A stretch of 64,000 bases of DNA, taken from positions 1 to 64,000 of the forward strand of contig CAZKTE010000002.1 in NCBI GenBank assembly GCA_964555625.1, read 5' to 3'. This DNA is from CAZJKE01 sp964555625 (GTDB lineage: Bacteria > Planctomycetota > Phycisphaerae > Phycisphaerales > SM1A02). The translations under genes and the position numbers were made by a program. The number at the start of each line of letters is the position of its first letter. The first letter of the stretch is position 1. Below are positions 17,600 to 25,233 of the stretch, piece after piece. Under the pieces are notes generated by a model. It was given only the letters and a program-made list of their open reading frames with translations, was not told the DNA's origin and ran no database searches.

Positions 17600-17956
17600 T
17601 CAGGCATGGACCGAGACGAATGCCGAGTTGTCTGCTTCCGTCGCCATCCCGTCACCATCGACCGGGAGCTTCTCGACGGCCTCTCTCATGAGGCGGCCGA
17701 TCTTGAACTTCACTGCCCTCCGCGCCGGCACCGGCACGCGCTCGAGCGTTCGAGGGTTCTGCGCCATGCGCGGTGCACGATTGCGCAATTCAAAGACGCC
17801 GAAGTCGCGGAACTCGAGGCGATTCCCATCACCGAGCTCCCGAATCACGTTGTCGAGAAACGACTGGACGATTTCCCGAACATCATTGCGCTTGTACTTC
17901 GTGTCCTGTGCGATCCGGTCGATCAAGTCCTTCTTGGTCGTCGTGGACATTGACAA
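17600..17956 (-). CDS. HU/IHF-family DNA-bending protein
   Basis: 118 residues. It binds and bends DNA as a dimer, shaping the nucleoid. The fold shows in KKDLIDRIAQDTKYKRNDVREI, the core GDGNRLEFRDFGVFELRNRA, and the DNA arm RMAQNPRTLERVPVPARRAV with KFKIGRLMREAV. The RNPRT-like text with ARRAV instead of the HU form is closer to IHF-like paralogs. It carries an acidic 20-residue tail beyond the usual 90-95 residue length. The ATG may be at 17956 or 17950. A candidate promoter lies about 90-120 bp upstream. Confidence 0.93.
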   Translation of the reverse strand: MSMSTTTKKDLIDRIAQDTKYKRNDVREIVQSFLDNVIRELGDGNRLEFRDFGVFELRNRAPRMAQNPRTLERVPVPARRAVKFKIGRLMREAVEKLPVDGDGMATEADNSAFVSVHA

Positions 17957-18043
17957 CAGCCTGCTTTCCGTTCCGCTGGAACTGACCGTTGAGGTGTGCG
18001 TCTGACCGGCCGCCGTCTCGGCGCTCGTGCGCTTCCCTCGCTC

Positions 18044-18075
18044 CTCTTATCCGAAGAGACCCATGCGCTTGCCAA
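18044..18075 (-). promoter_or_regulatory. Candidate HU gene promoter with overlapping palindrome
   Basis: On the minus strand TTGGCA (18075-18070) and GATAAG (18051-18046) are 18 bases apart, a weak sigma-70-type pair. CTCTT and AAGAG (18044-18048, 18054-18058) form an inverted repeat over the -10 element, which could be an operator. Seen by eye only. Confidence 0.3.
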
Positions 18076-18290
18076 GACAAAACACCACGCGGCACGTGTC
18101 GGGCCGTGTGATGTATCACCTCACTGCAACGAATGAACCTCCCTACCTAACTCCACTACGCCCCCCTCACGCGAAACCCACATTGGGGCTCTCCAATCAG
18201 TATGTCCCCTACATGCAACCCCTGTCAAGACTTGATTCGGGCCCAATGAGCATCCCGTGGACGCTTCGTGGACAATCGAGGCTAGCCCGG

Positions 18291-18314
18291 GGGGATGAAG
18301 GGGGTATCATCCCC
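18291..18314. promoter_or_regulatory. Inverted repeat upstream of trkA (possible operator)
   Basis: GGGGATGA and TCATCCCC are perfect 8-base arms around an 8-base spacer, ending 42 bases before the trkA ATG. The size and place suit a dimeric repressor site or an mRNA hairpin. No T-run follows, so it is not a terminator. Function inferred from position only. Confidence 0.4.
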
Positions 18315-18356
18315 TGCCGAACCGCGGCTCAGGTGCCGTGGCGGGGAAGGCAAACC

Positions 18357-19697
18357 ATGAACATCATTGTCTGCGGTGCCGGTGCTATCGGTGGTCACGC
18401 TGCGGAAGTTCTTGCTGCAAATGGCGGGAACGTCACCGTCGTTGCGGACGATGTCGCTGCGCTCGAGGCCTTGAGCGACTCGCTGGACATCGCCACCGTC
18501 GGCGGCCAGCCGGCCGCGGCAGAAGTCCTCGCGGCGGCCGGCGCGGCGAAGGCCGACGTCGTGATCGCCGCTACCGATGTCGACGAGGTCAACCTGCTCT
18601 GCGCATCGACAGCTTCCTACCTCGGTGCCGATCGCACGTTCGCCACCGTCACCCACAGCACGTACCTGCAGCGATCCAAGCTCGACTACTCGCAGATCTT
18701 CTCCATCGATGCGCTCGTCTGTCCTGCGCTGTCGACGGCGCAGGCGATCGCATCGCACTTGCGCAATCCAGCGGCGATGAAGGTCGAGCGCCTCGCAGGC
18801 AGCCAGATCGAGGTGCATCAGTTCGAGGCAAGCGCCGGCGCGCCTGGCATTGATCGGCACCTCAGCGAGGTCGAACTTCCCGACGGCGCGCTGCTCGCTG
18901 CGATCACCCGCGGCGACAAGACCACGCTGCCCACGGGCAGCAGCGCCGTGGTCGAGGGCGACCAGGTGCTGCTCGTTGCCAACACTGATGTATTTCACGA
19001 CGCGCGGCGCCTCTTACGAAACCAGGACGCAGGTCGGCGCAGCGTCGTGATCATGGGCGGCTCGCCCATCGCCGTCTGGCTCTGCCGCGCGTTGCGCAGC
19101 AAGGGCTTCTCGATTCGACTTTTCGAGACGGACCGCGAGCGAGCCGAGGAACTCGCGGAGAAGCTCGAGTGGGTGACCGTGATTCAGGCGGACCCCACGG
19201 AGTCGGGCGTCTTCACGGACGAGCACATCGAGCAGGCGGACGCATTCGTGGCCCTCAAGGGCGACGAGCAGAACATCCTCAGCTGTGCCTGGGCGTCCGG
19301 GCTGGGCGTGCAGGAGACCTACCCGGTCGTCACCCGCGACGACTACGCCCCCTTCGTGAAGGCCATGGGCATCACCCTCTCCTTCAGCCCTCGTCACCTG
19401 GCAGTCAGGGAGATCCAACAGCGGCTCAACAGGGCCCCATTGACTCGCCTGGCAGCGGTCGCAGGCGAGGATCTGTGCATTTTTCGCGTCCGAGTCGGCA
19501 AGGACGCCCAGGTCCTCGGGCAGGCCCTCTCGGACCTCCCCCTGATGCCTGACTGCATGATCGTCGTCCAGGAAGCCGACGATCATGGGGGCGTCGTACC
19601 TCGGGCGGACGCAATCCTGTCGGCAGGTGACGTTGTCCACGTCGTGGCCAACGGCGACTTCGAATCGGACTTGCGACGGCTGTTCGCCGTCGGCTGA
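18357..19697 (+). CDS. trkA: Trk potassium uptake protein TrkA
   Basis: 446 residues, the peripheral regulator of the TrkH K+ channel. There are two tandem RCK units. The first Rossmann fold opens with MNIIVCGAGAIGGHAAEVLA (GxGxxG) and carries the conserved ADVVIAATDVDEVNLL, followed by an RCK_C domain (about 145-220). The second opens with SVVIMGGSPIAVWLCRALR, where the dinucleotide loop is altered (GGSPIA), and is followed by another RCK_C (about 370-446). It likely binds NAD(H) or ATP in the first half. The ATG was chosen because a longer upstream reading adds unrelated residues. It is 5 bp from trkH, so one operon. Confidence 0.95.
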   Translation: MNIIVCGAGAIGGHAAEVLAANGGNVTVVADDVAALEALSDSLDIATVGGQPAAAEVLAAAGAAKADVVIAATDVDEVNLLCASTASYLGADRTFATVTHSTYLQRSKLDYSQIFSIDALVCPALSTAQAIASHLRNPAAMKVERLAGSQIEVHQFEASAGAPGIDRHLSEVELPDGALLAAITRGDKTTLPTGSSAVVEGDQVLLVANTDVFHDARRLLRNQDAGRRSVVIMGGSPIAVWLCRALRSKGFSIRLFETDRERAEELAEKLEWVTVIQADPTESGVFTDEHIEQADAFVALKGDEQNILSCAWASGLGVQETYPVVTRDDYAPFVKAMGITLSFSPRHLAVREIQQRLNRAPLTRLAAVAGEDLCIFRVRVGKDAQVLGQALSDLPLMPDCMIVVQEADDHGGVVPRADAILSAGDVVHVVANGDFESDLRRLFAVG

Positions 19698-19702
19698 TCA
19701 CC

Positions 19703-21259
19703 ATGAACTGGCGGCTCGTCATTCGGCAGCTCGGCCTCCTCGTGCTCGCGCTCGGGGGACTGCTGTTGTGCATCTGGGGCTGGTCGCTCCTGCAGTACGC
19801 GCTCGCAGAGAATGCCATGCTCTCGACGCATCTGCCGCTGCTGCTCTCGGCGCTGGTCGCCGCGGCCGGTGGCGGCATCCTGCTGCTCATTGGCCGCGGC
19901 AGTGGCGCGCAGCAGGGAACCGGCGGGCTCGCGCGGCGCGAGGCGCTGCTGTTCGTCTCCGCGGCGTGGATACTCGGCGCCGCGTTCGCCGCGGTGCCCT
20001 ACCTGCTATGGGCGCGCATGGCCGCGGACGCGTCGCACCCGTTTCGCTCGATCGTCAACTGCTACTTCGAGGGAATGAGCGGACTGAGCACGACCGGCGC
20101 CACCGTCCTCACCGACATCGCGAGCTTGCCCGAGCCGCTGCTGTTGTGGCGCGCATTGACGCAGTGGCTCGGTGGCCTGGGCATCATCGTGCTCTTTGTC
20201 GCTGTTCTGCCATCCCTCGGCGTCGGCGCGAAAAAGCTCTTTCGTGCCGAGGTGGCGGGGCCTGAGCCAGAAGGCGTTCGCCCGCACATCGGTGAGGCGG
20301 CCCGCCTTCTCTGGACGATCTATGTGGTCTTGACGCTGGTTCAGATCGTTGCCTTTCGATTGGCAGGCATGCCGTTCTTCGAAGCAACCTGTCACTCTCT
20401 GACCACCCTTGCCAGCGGTGGATTCAGCACGCACAGCTCAAGCATCGGCGCCTATGAGTCCCGGTGGATCCCGCTGATAACGATCCTCTTCATGGTGCTC
20501 GCCAGCACGAACTTCGGCCTGTTCTACGCCGCGGTCCGCGGCCGCCTGCGGGTCATCTGGCAGGACCCGGAATTTCGATGCTACCTCTTCCTTCTTGCCG
20601 CCGGCTCAGCGGTGATCGTTTGCTCGTTGCTGGGCGCCGGCAGCGACATCACGACAACGGCTGGAGCAATGCAACCGGCAACGATTCCAAACACACTCAC
20701 ACACGGTGTATTTACCGCAGTCTCAATCCAGACGAACACTGGATTCACCACCGCGGACTACGACACGTGGCCATTCGCTGCCAAGGCGGTCATCGTGATG
20801 ATGATGTTCATCGGCGGATGCGCCGGGTCCACAGGCGGCGGCATCAAGGTGATCCGAATCTGGCTTGCCCTGCGCATCATGCTCAGCGAGCTTGAGCGGG
20901 CCTTCCGGCCCAACGTCGTGCGGCCCCTGCGTATCGGCCAGACCGCTATCGACAGCGAGCAGCGTCTTGGAACGATCGCCTATGTGCTTGGCATCGTGGT
21001 CATCTTCGCCGCCGGCGCAGGGCTCTTGATGGTGTTCGAATCGGGCAACGCAGAGTGCGACTTCACCACGGCCGCCACCGCTTCGCTGGCATCGCTGTGC
21101 ACCGTCGGTCCGGGACTGGCGCACGTGGGCGCATCGGAGAACTACGCCTGGTTCAGCGACACCTCCAAGCTCCTGCTGTGCTTCCTGATGGTGATCGGGC
21201 GGCTTGAGGTCTTCGCGATCCTCGCGGTGCTCAGCCCCCGCTTCTGGATGAAGGGGTGA
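19703..21259 (+). CDS. trkH: Trk potassium uptake channel TrkH
   Basis: 518 residues, inner-membrane K+ translocating subunit. Its four pore-loop motifs are visible in order: SGLSTTGATVL, SLTTLASGGFSTH, SIQTNTGFTTADYDTWP and SLCTVGPGL. Each has the filter glycine and the helices between fit the four M1-P-M2 repeats. GGCAGSTGGGIKVIR is the typical intracellular loop of the family. It works with TrkA encoded just upstream. Potassium brought in here may matter to the K+-dependent-type pyrophosphatase at 48 kb. The stop overlaps a small GTG-started frame. Confidence 0.96.
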   Translation: MNWRLVIRQLGLLVLALGGLLLCIWGWSLLQYALAENAMLSTHLPLLLSALVAAAGGGILLLIGRGSGAQQGTGGLARREALLFVSAAWILGAAFAAVPYLLWARMAADASHPFRSIVNCYFEGMSGLSTTGATVLTDIASLPEPLLLWRALTQWLGGLGIIVLFVAVLPSLGVGAKKLFRAEVAGPEPEGVRPHIGEAARLLWTIYVVLTLVQIVAFRLAGMPFFEATCHSLTTLASGGFSTHSSSIGAYESRWIPLITILFMVLASTNFGLFYAAVRGRLRVIWQDPEFRCYLFLLAAGSAVIVCSLLGAGSDITTTAGAMQPATIPNTLTHGVFTAVSIQTNTGFTTADYDTWPFAAKAVIVMMMFIGGCAGSTGGGIKVIRIWLALRIMLSELERAFRPNVVRPLRIGQTAIDSEQRLGTIAYVLGIVVIFAAGAGLLMVFESGNAECDFTTAATASLASLCTVGPGLAHVGASENYAWFSDTSKLLLCFLMVIGRLEVFAILAVLSPRFWMKG

Positions 21260-21438
21260 GTCGACCGCAAACGTCGACACTGCTGGCGATCGCCTCGCTG
21301 CTGATGATCGCGGCGCTCTTCATTCCCGACCTCGGCAAGCAGGGGCTCGAGGCCCGGGGCATGCTTGATCTTGAGAGCAAGGGTCGCTGGGCGCGTGACG
21401 TCGGCTACATCGGCTTGTCGTCAATGGTCTGGTCGTAG
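21256..21438 (+). CDS. Possible small membrane protein after trkH
   Basis: 60 residues from a GTG that overlaps the trkH stop (GTGA). It has one hydrophobic helix (TLLAIASLLMIAALFIPDLG) and a charged tail. The overlap with trkH suggests coupling, but its last 34 bases lie over the 3' end of the convergent nuoI gene and nothing is known of the family. It may be a chance frame. Confidence 0.3.
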   Translation: MSRPQTSTLLAIASLLMIAALFIPDLGKQGLEARGMLDLESKGRWARDVGYIGLSSMVWS

Positions 21439-21962
21439 ACCTCGAGCAGCTTCTGCTTGTCGAAGACCATCTCGTTGCGGGTCAAACCCACTATCTCGTA
21501 GCGAGGCGTGAGCTCGATAGCGTCCACGGGGCAGGCCTCCTCGCACATGCCACAGTAGATGCAGCGCAGTTCATCTATGTCGAACTGCGCTGGGTACTTC
21601 TCGCGATCGGGCCAGGGAGACTCCTCGCCGACGATGTGGATGCAATCCGCCGGGCACGCAGTTGCGCACATGAAGCAGGCCACGCAACGTACGCGTCCAT
21701 CCTCGTCACGGTTGAGCCGATGGACGCCGCGGAAGACCGATCGTTCCTGGCCGCCCTCGACCACCGGACGATCGTCACGCTTCTCCTCGGGGTACTGCAG
21801 GACCCAGATGTTCTTCTTGTTCTTGCCGTCGCGGCCGACATTGCCCAGACAATGCCGCAGCGTCGTCCCAAGTCCCTTCAGGACGGCTGGGACGAAGAGC
21901 AACTCACTGCGGCCGAGGGGCCGTGGCGTGACGTCGATGATCTGGTCGTCGGGAATCGGCAT
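21405..21962 (-). CDS. nuoI: NADH-quinone oxidoreductase subunit I
   Basis: 185 residues. It carries the two [4Fe-4S] clusters (N6a and N6b) in the peripheral arm of complex I, passing electrons toward quinone. Cluster ligands are C93, C96, C99 and C103 (CVACFMCATACP) and C134, C137, C140 and C144 (CIYCGMCEEACP). The N-terminus (LKGLGTTLRHCLG) and the GVHRLNRDEDGRVRCVAC lead are typical of NuoI. It stands alone: no other nuo gene is in the window. It diverges from the ATP synthase operon with 45 bp between starts. Confidence 0.93.
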   Translation of the reverse strand: MPIPDDQIIDVTPRPLGRSELLFVPAVLKGLGTTLRHCLGNVGRDGKNKKNIWVLQYPEEKRDDRPVVEGGQERSVFRGVHRLNRDEDGRVRCVACFMCATACPADCIHIVGEESPWPDREKYPAQFDIDELRCIYCGMCEEACPVDAIELTPRYEIVGLTRNEMVFDKQKLLEVYDQTIDDKPM

Positions 21963-22007
21963 CGAGAAGAGGAGTATAGGAACAGGCCGGCGATCTATGA
22001 TGCCGCG

Positions 22008-22256
22008 ATGTCAGGCGACCAAGACACCCGACAGCGACTCTGGCGCCTCTCCGGCATGGGAGTCACCCTTGCAACGGAGATTGCCGGTGGCGCGGCGCTG
22101 GGCTGGGCGCTGGTGCGGCTGCTGGCGATGCGCAGCGAGGACTGGCTCGCCCACGAGCGCACCTTCATCGTCGGCGGCGCGATCTGCGGGATCATCGTAG
22201 GCCTCTACACCTTCCTGAAGTCCGCGCTGCGCGCCATGCACGAGCAGGACCAGTGA
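22008..22256 (+). CDS. atpZ: AtpZ/AtpI-type small ATP synthase membrane protein
   Basis: 82 residues with two membrane helices. The sequence RLSGMGVTLATEIAGGAALG and the second helix IVGGAICGIIVGLYTFLK match the AtpZ/AtpQ family encoded at the head of F-type ATPase operons; members are thought to help Mg2+/Ca2+ supply or complex assembly. The GTG start of the next gene overlaps its stop, making it the first gene of a compact operon. Its start is 45 bp from the divergent nuoI start. Confidence 0.8.
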   Translation: MSGDQDTRQRLWRLSGMGVTLATEIAGGAALGWALVRLLAMRSEDWLAHERTFIVGGAICGIIVGLYTFLKSALRAMHEQDQ

Positions 22257-22669
22257 CGGGCCCGACCGCGACCGTGGACGCCCAGCGTCTCATCCGCGCG
22301 CAGGTCGCCTCCTGCGCAGCGGCCTCAGGCATTTGGGCAATCATCGTTGTAGTCGGTGGGTTCGGTACGCAGGCAATGGTCGCCGGACTCGCCCAGATCG
22401 CCCTGCTGGCGGTCGTTTCGGTGGTGACGACGGTCCTCTTCCAGCCGGGAAGAGAACGGTATGTCGGGACGCTGGTCGCGGCATGGTCGGCAGTCTCACT
22501 GGTGCGATTCGCCACTGCCCTCGGGGGGGGCCTCCTGCTATACTTCGCGGCTCGCTACGGGGCTCGTCCCCTGCTCTTTTCGTTCCTCTTGGCCGCCCTG
22601 CCGGTGCTGGCCGCGGAGACCCGGGTCTTCACGGGAACGCTGTCGAGCATGGGCGACAACCCCTCGTAG
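22253..22669 (+). CDS. atpI: ATP synthase protein I-like membrane protein
   Basis: 138 residues, four hydrophobic helices (for example ASGIWAIIVVVGGFGTQAM and LAQIALLAVVSVVTTVLF). Size, topology and position between atpZ and atpB fit AtpI, a c-ring assembly helper, though the sequence is divergent. It begins at a GTG that overlaps the atpZ stop. It ends 10 bp before atpB. Confidence 0.7.
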   Translation: MTGPTATVDAQRLIRAQVASCAAASGIWAIIVVVGGFGTQAMVAGLAQIALLAVVSVVTTVLFQPGRERYVGTLVAAWSAVSLVRFATALGGGLLLYFAARYGARPLLFSFLLAALPVLAAETRVFTGTLSSMGDNPS

Positions 22670-22679
22670 CTCGACACCA

Positions 22680-23612
22680 ATGACGCTGCTGGCCAGCTCG
22701 AACCCGATTCACCACGTGCTCGACAAGCCTGTCGTCGGGGGCGATGCCGCCGTGATTGCAGGCACCGAACACCTGACCCTCTTCGGCGGCCCGATGGTCA
22801 CCATGCACATGGTCTCCCTGCTGATTGCAGCAGTGGTCGCGTTCCTCGTCCTGCGCAGCGCAGCGAAGTCGATCGCCACCGGCGATGCCTCGGAGGGCAC
22901 CGACCGCTACCTGACGCGAGGACGCGTCTCTCAGATCATCGAGGTCATCACGCTCTACCTGCGTGACACGATCATCAAGCCGGTGCTCGGGGCGGAGACC
23001 GACCGCTACCTCACCTTCCTGCTCTCGATCTTCTTCTTCATCCTCGCCTGCAACGTCCTTGGACTCATTCCTTTCGCGGACATTCAGCATATCGCCGGGC
23101 CAGTCAGCGCGGCCGGGGAGAAGAACTGGGCGATCTTCGGCGGCACCGCCACGAGCAACCTCGCTGTCACCGGCGGACTGGCCCTGATCGCGTTTGCGAT
23201 CATCCAGTGGCACGGATTCCGATCGCTGGGCGTGAAGGGGTGGGTCATGCACCTCACCGGCGGCGCGCCCGTCTACCTGCTGCCGATCCTGATGCCCATC
23301 GAGTTGCTTGGCGTGTTCATCAAGCCCGGCGCGCTGGCCATTCGTCTCTTTGCCAACATGGTTGCCGGCCACACGCTGATGGCCACACTGGCGCTCTTTG
23401 GCCTGATGTCCTGGGAAGGGCTCCACTTGTGGTGGGCCACTGGCACGATCCAGCTGGTGGCCATCATCGCGGCCGTCCCCATCAGTTTCCTTGAACTCTT
23501 CGTCGCCTTCCTGCAGGCGTTCATCTTCATGTTCCTGACCACGGTCTTCATCGGACAGTTGTCCCACCACGGCAAGGAACATGGCGAGCACGCGCTGGAG
23601 GCGGCCCACTGA
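22680..23612 (+). CDS. atpB: ATP synthase subunit a
   Basis: 310 residues, the stator channel of FO. The essential helix holds ALAIRLFANMVAGHT, whose Arg is the conserved half-channel residue, preceded by IELLGVFIKPG. The end is LELFVAFLQAFIFMFLTTVFI, also typical. N-terminal helix MVSLLIAAVVAFLVLRS and the family segment FFFILACNVLGLIPF are present. The His/Glu-rich C-terminal tail (HHGKEHGEH) follows. The ATG at 22680 gives the usual start. Confidence 0.96.
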   Translation: MTLLASSNPIHHVLDKPVVGGDAAVIAGTEHLTLFGGPMVTMHMVSLLIAAVVAFLVLRSAAKSIATGDASEGTDRYLTRGRVSQIIEVITLYLRDTIIKPVLGAETDRYLTFLLSIFFFILACNVLGLIPFADIQHIAGPVSAAGEKNWAIFGGTATSNLAVTGGLALIAFAIIQWHGFRSLGVKGWVMHLTGGAPVYLLPILMPIELLGVFIKPGALAIRLFANMVAGHTLMATLALFGLMSWEGLHLWWATGTIQLVAIIAAVPISFLELFVAFLQAFIFMFLTTVFIGQLSHHGKEHGEHALEAAH

Positions 23613-23719
23613 GTGACGCACACGTGGCCCGGCGTGGGACGGGCAGTGCACGCTACGCATCGACGGCGTCCCCACGGCGCCAGTAAACCTAGACCATTGA
23701 CGACACACTGGAAGAACCC

Positions 23720-24046
23720 ATGAAGAAGCTTGTTGCTCTGAGCACCCTGGCCTACGCGGCCCTCTCCCTCGCCGGCGTCGATGTTGCACTCGCAGCGCAG
23801 CACGCGGGCGAAGCAGCCTCGACCGGCATCAACAGCCTCAAGGGCCTCGGTGGCGGACTCGCGGCCGGCCTTGGCGCGGTCGGATCAGGAATTGGCATCG
23901 GTCTCATCGGCGGCGGTGGCGTACAGGCCATGGCTCGTCAGCCCGAGATGGCAGGGACCATCGGCACAAACATGCTGATCTTCGCCGCCCTGGTCGAAGG
24001 CGTTGCCCTGTTTGCGGTCGTCGTCGGCCTGCTGGGCATCCTTTGA
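23720..24046 (+). CDS. atpE: ATP synthase subunit c with leader-like N-terminus
   Basis: 108 residues, the rotating ring subunit. Two helices join at the polar loop ARQPE (72-76). The ion-carrying carboxylate is Glu93 in ALVEGVALF. Helix 1 (GLAAGLGAVGSGIGIG) lacks the Gln used in Na+-type rings, and Ser/Thr does not follow the Glu, which favours H+. The first 26 residues (KKLVALSTLAYAALSLAG, ending ALAAQ) look like a cleavable signal peptide, making it longer than the usual 70-90. It is separated from atpB by 107 bp. Confidence 0.95.
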   Translation: MKKLVALSTLAYAALSLAGVDVALAAQHAGEAASTGINSLKGLGGGLAAGLGAVGSGIGIGLIGGGGVQAMARQPEMAGTIGTNMLIFAALVEGVALFAVVVGLLGIL

Positions 24047-24068
24047 TCCCAGCCCCTGGAGGTATCCC

Positions 24069-24587
24069 ATGTCCTTTCTAGCCTCGGACTCACCCGTCAC
24101 CGTCCAGTTGATGCCGTTGATCACGACGATCGTGGTCTTCGTCATCTTCGTGGCCGTGGCCGGCAAGGTGGTCTGGCCCAAGATCCTCGGGGGACTCGAT
24201 GAGCGGGATCGAAAGCTCCGCGAGGACCTCGACGCCGCAGAGGCGGCGCGAGCCGAGGCCTCCGCGGCACAGGACGCCTACCACGAGGAACTCGCCAAGG
24301 CCCGAAGCGAGGCAGGCGCGCTGATCGCGCAGGCACGCCAGGACGCCAAGGCGGCCGCCGAGGAACTCCGGTCCCGAAACCAGCAGGACCTAGCGGAGAT
24401 GAAGACTGCGGCAGCCGGCGAGATCGAGTCCGGCAAGCGGGCGGCCATCGGCGAACTGCACGCAGAGGCCTCCATGCTTGCCGTGTCAATCGCCTCGAGG
24501 ATCCTCGGTCGCGAGATCAACGAGGCCGACCAGAAGCAGCTCGTCGAGTCCTCCCTGGCGGAAATGGCCGAGACCAAGCCGAATTGA
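24069..24587 (+). CDS. atpF: ATP synthase subunit b
   Basis: 172 residues, peripheral stalk. One membrane helix lies near residues 14-33 (MPLITTIVVFVIFVAVAGK). A long alpha-helical stalk follows (EEAARAEASAAQDAYHEEL-type heptads), ending with ASRILGREINEADQKQLV. The ATG is preceded by GGAGG nine bases upstream. It ends near the atpH start. Confidence 0.94.
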   Translation: MSFLASDSPVTVQLMPLITTIVVFVIFVAVAGKVVWPKILGGLDERDRKLREDLDAAEAARAEASAAQDAYHEELAKARSEAGALIAQARQDAKAAAEELRSRNQQDLAEMKTAAAGEIESGKRAAIGELHAEASMLAVSIASRILGREINEADQKQLVESSLAEMAETKPN

Positions 24588-24592
24588 CCGCG

Positions 24593-25198
24593 ATGACCAC
24601 GCAGACCGACGCACTCTCAACCGTCTACGCCCGCAGCTTGTTCGACCTTGCGCAGGGCGGCGACGGGGACCAGGTGGTCCTCGAGATTGCTGATGAGCTC
24701 GAGCAGCTCTGCGAGCTTGCCCGCGAAGAACCCGCCTTCGGCGAGTTCCTCGCGTCACCGATCATCGACGTGACACGGCGGGGTGCGAGCCTCAAGTCAA
24801 TGCTCGAGGGTCGAGTGTCGGACCTCTGCCTGCGTTTCATGCTGGTGCTCAACGACAAGGGGCGGCTCGGGCACCTCGAGTCGATCGCCACGGCCTACGA
24901 CGCGCTCGTGCAGGAAGCGCACGGGCGGGTAGAGGTGGATGTGTTCACCGCCATGCCCATCAATGAACAGGACCTGGAGCCCGTGCGTGCGCAGGTCGCA
25001 GCAGCGCTCTCCAAGGAGCCCGTCCTGCACGCCTACGTGGACGAGTCCATGCTCGGTGGCATTCGCCTGCAGATCGGCGACCAGCTCATCGACGGCTCGG
25101 TGTCCACGCGACTCCGTCGCCTCGGCGAGGAACTGGCGGCCGGCGGCGGAAGCGCCGTGCGGGAGCAGCTTGACCGATTCATGGAAGACAACGACTGA
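24593..25198 (+). CDS. atpH: ATP synthase subunit delta
   Basis: 201 residues. It caps the alpha3-beta3 head to the b stalk. Family text is seen in STVYARSLFDLAQ at the start and the C-terminal GGIRLQIGDQLIDGSVSTRL. A central helix cluster (EFLASPIIDVTRR, LKSMLEGRVSD) is usual. The ATG at 24593 was preferred to a TTG nine bases upstream. Twelve residues beyond the core form an acidic tail. Confidence 0.93.
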   Translation: MTTQTDALSTVYARSLFDLAQGGDGDQVVLEIADELEQLCELAREEPAFGEFLASPIIDVTRRGASLKSMLEGRVSDLCLRFMLVLNDKGRLGHLESIATAYDALVQEAHGRVEVDVFTAMPINEQDLEPVRAQVAAALSKEPVLHAYVDESMLGGIRLQIGDQLIDGSVSTRLRRLGEELAAGGGSAVREQLDRFMEDND

Positions 25199-25233
25199 CC
25201 CCGGGGTCGTACCGAGACAATCGAGGAATACCA

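Larger units (their letters stand above)
17957..18356. other. Intergenic region between HU and trkA genes
   Basis: About 400 bp with no credible gene. It should hold the promoters for the divergent HU and trkAH transcripts. I see a candidate HU promoter with a small palindrome (18044-18075) and an 8-bp inverted repeat (18291-18314) near trkA. The middle part (18120-18240) is relatively AT-rich and C-rich and has no start codons in good context. Confidence 0.7.
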
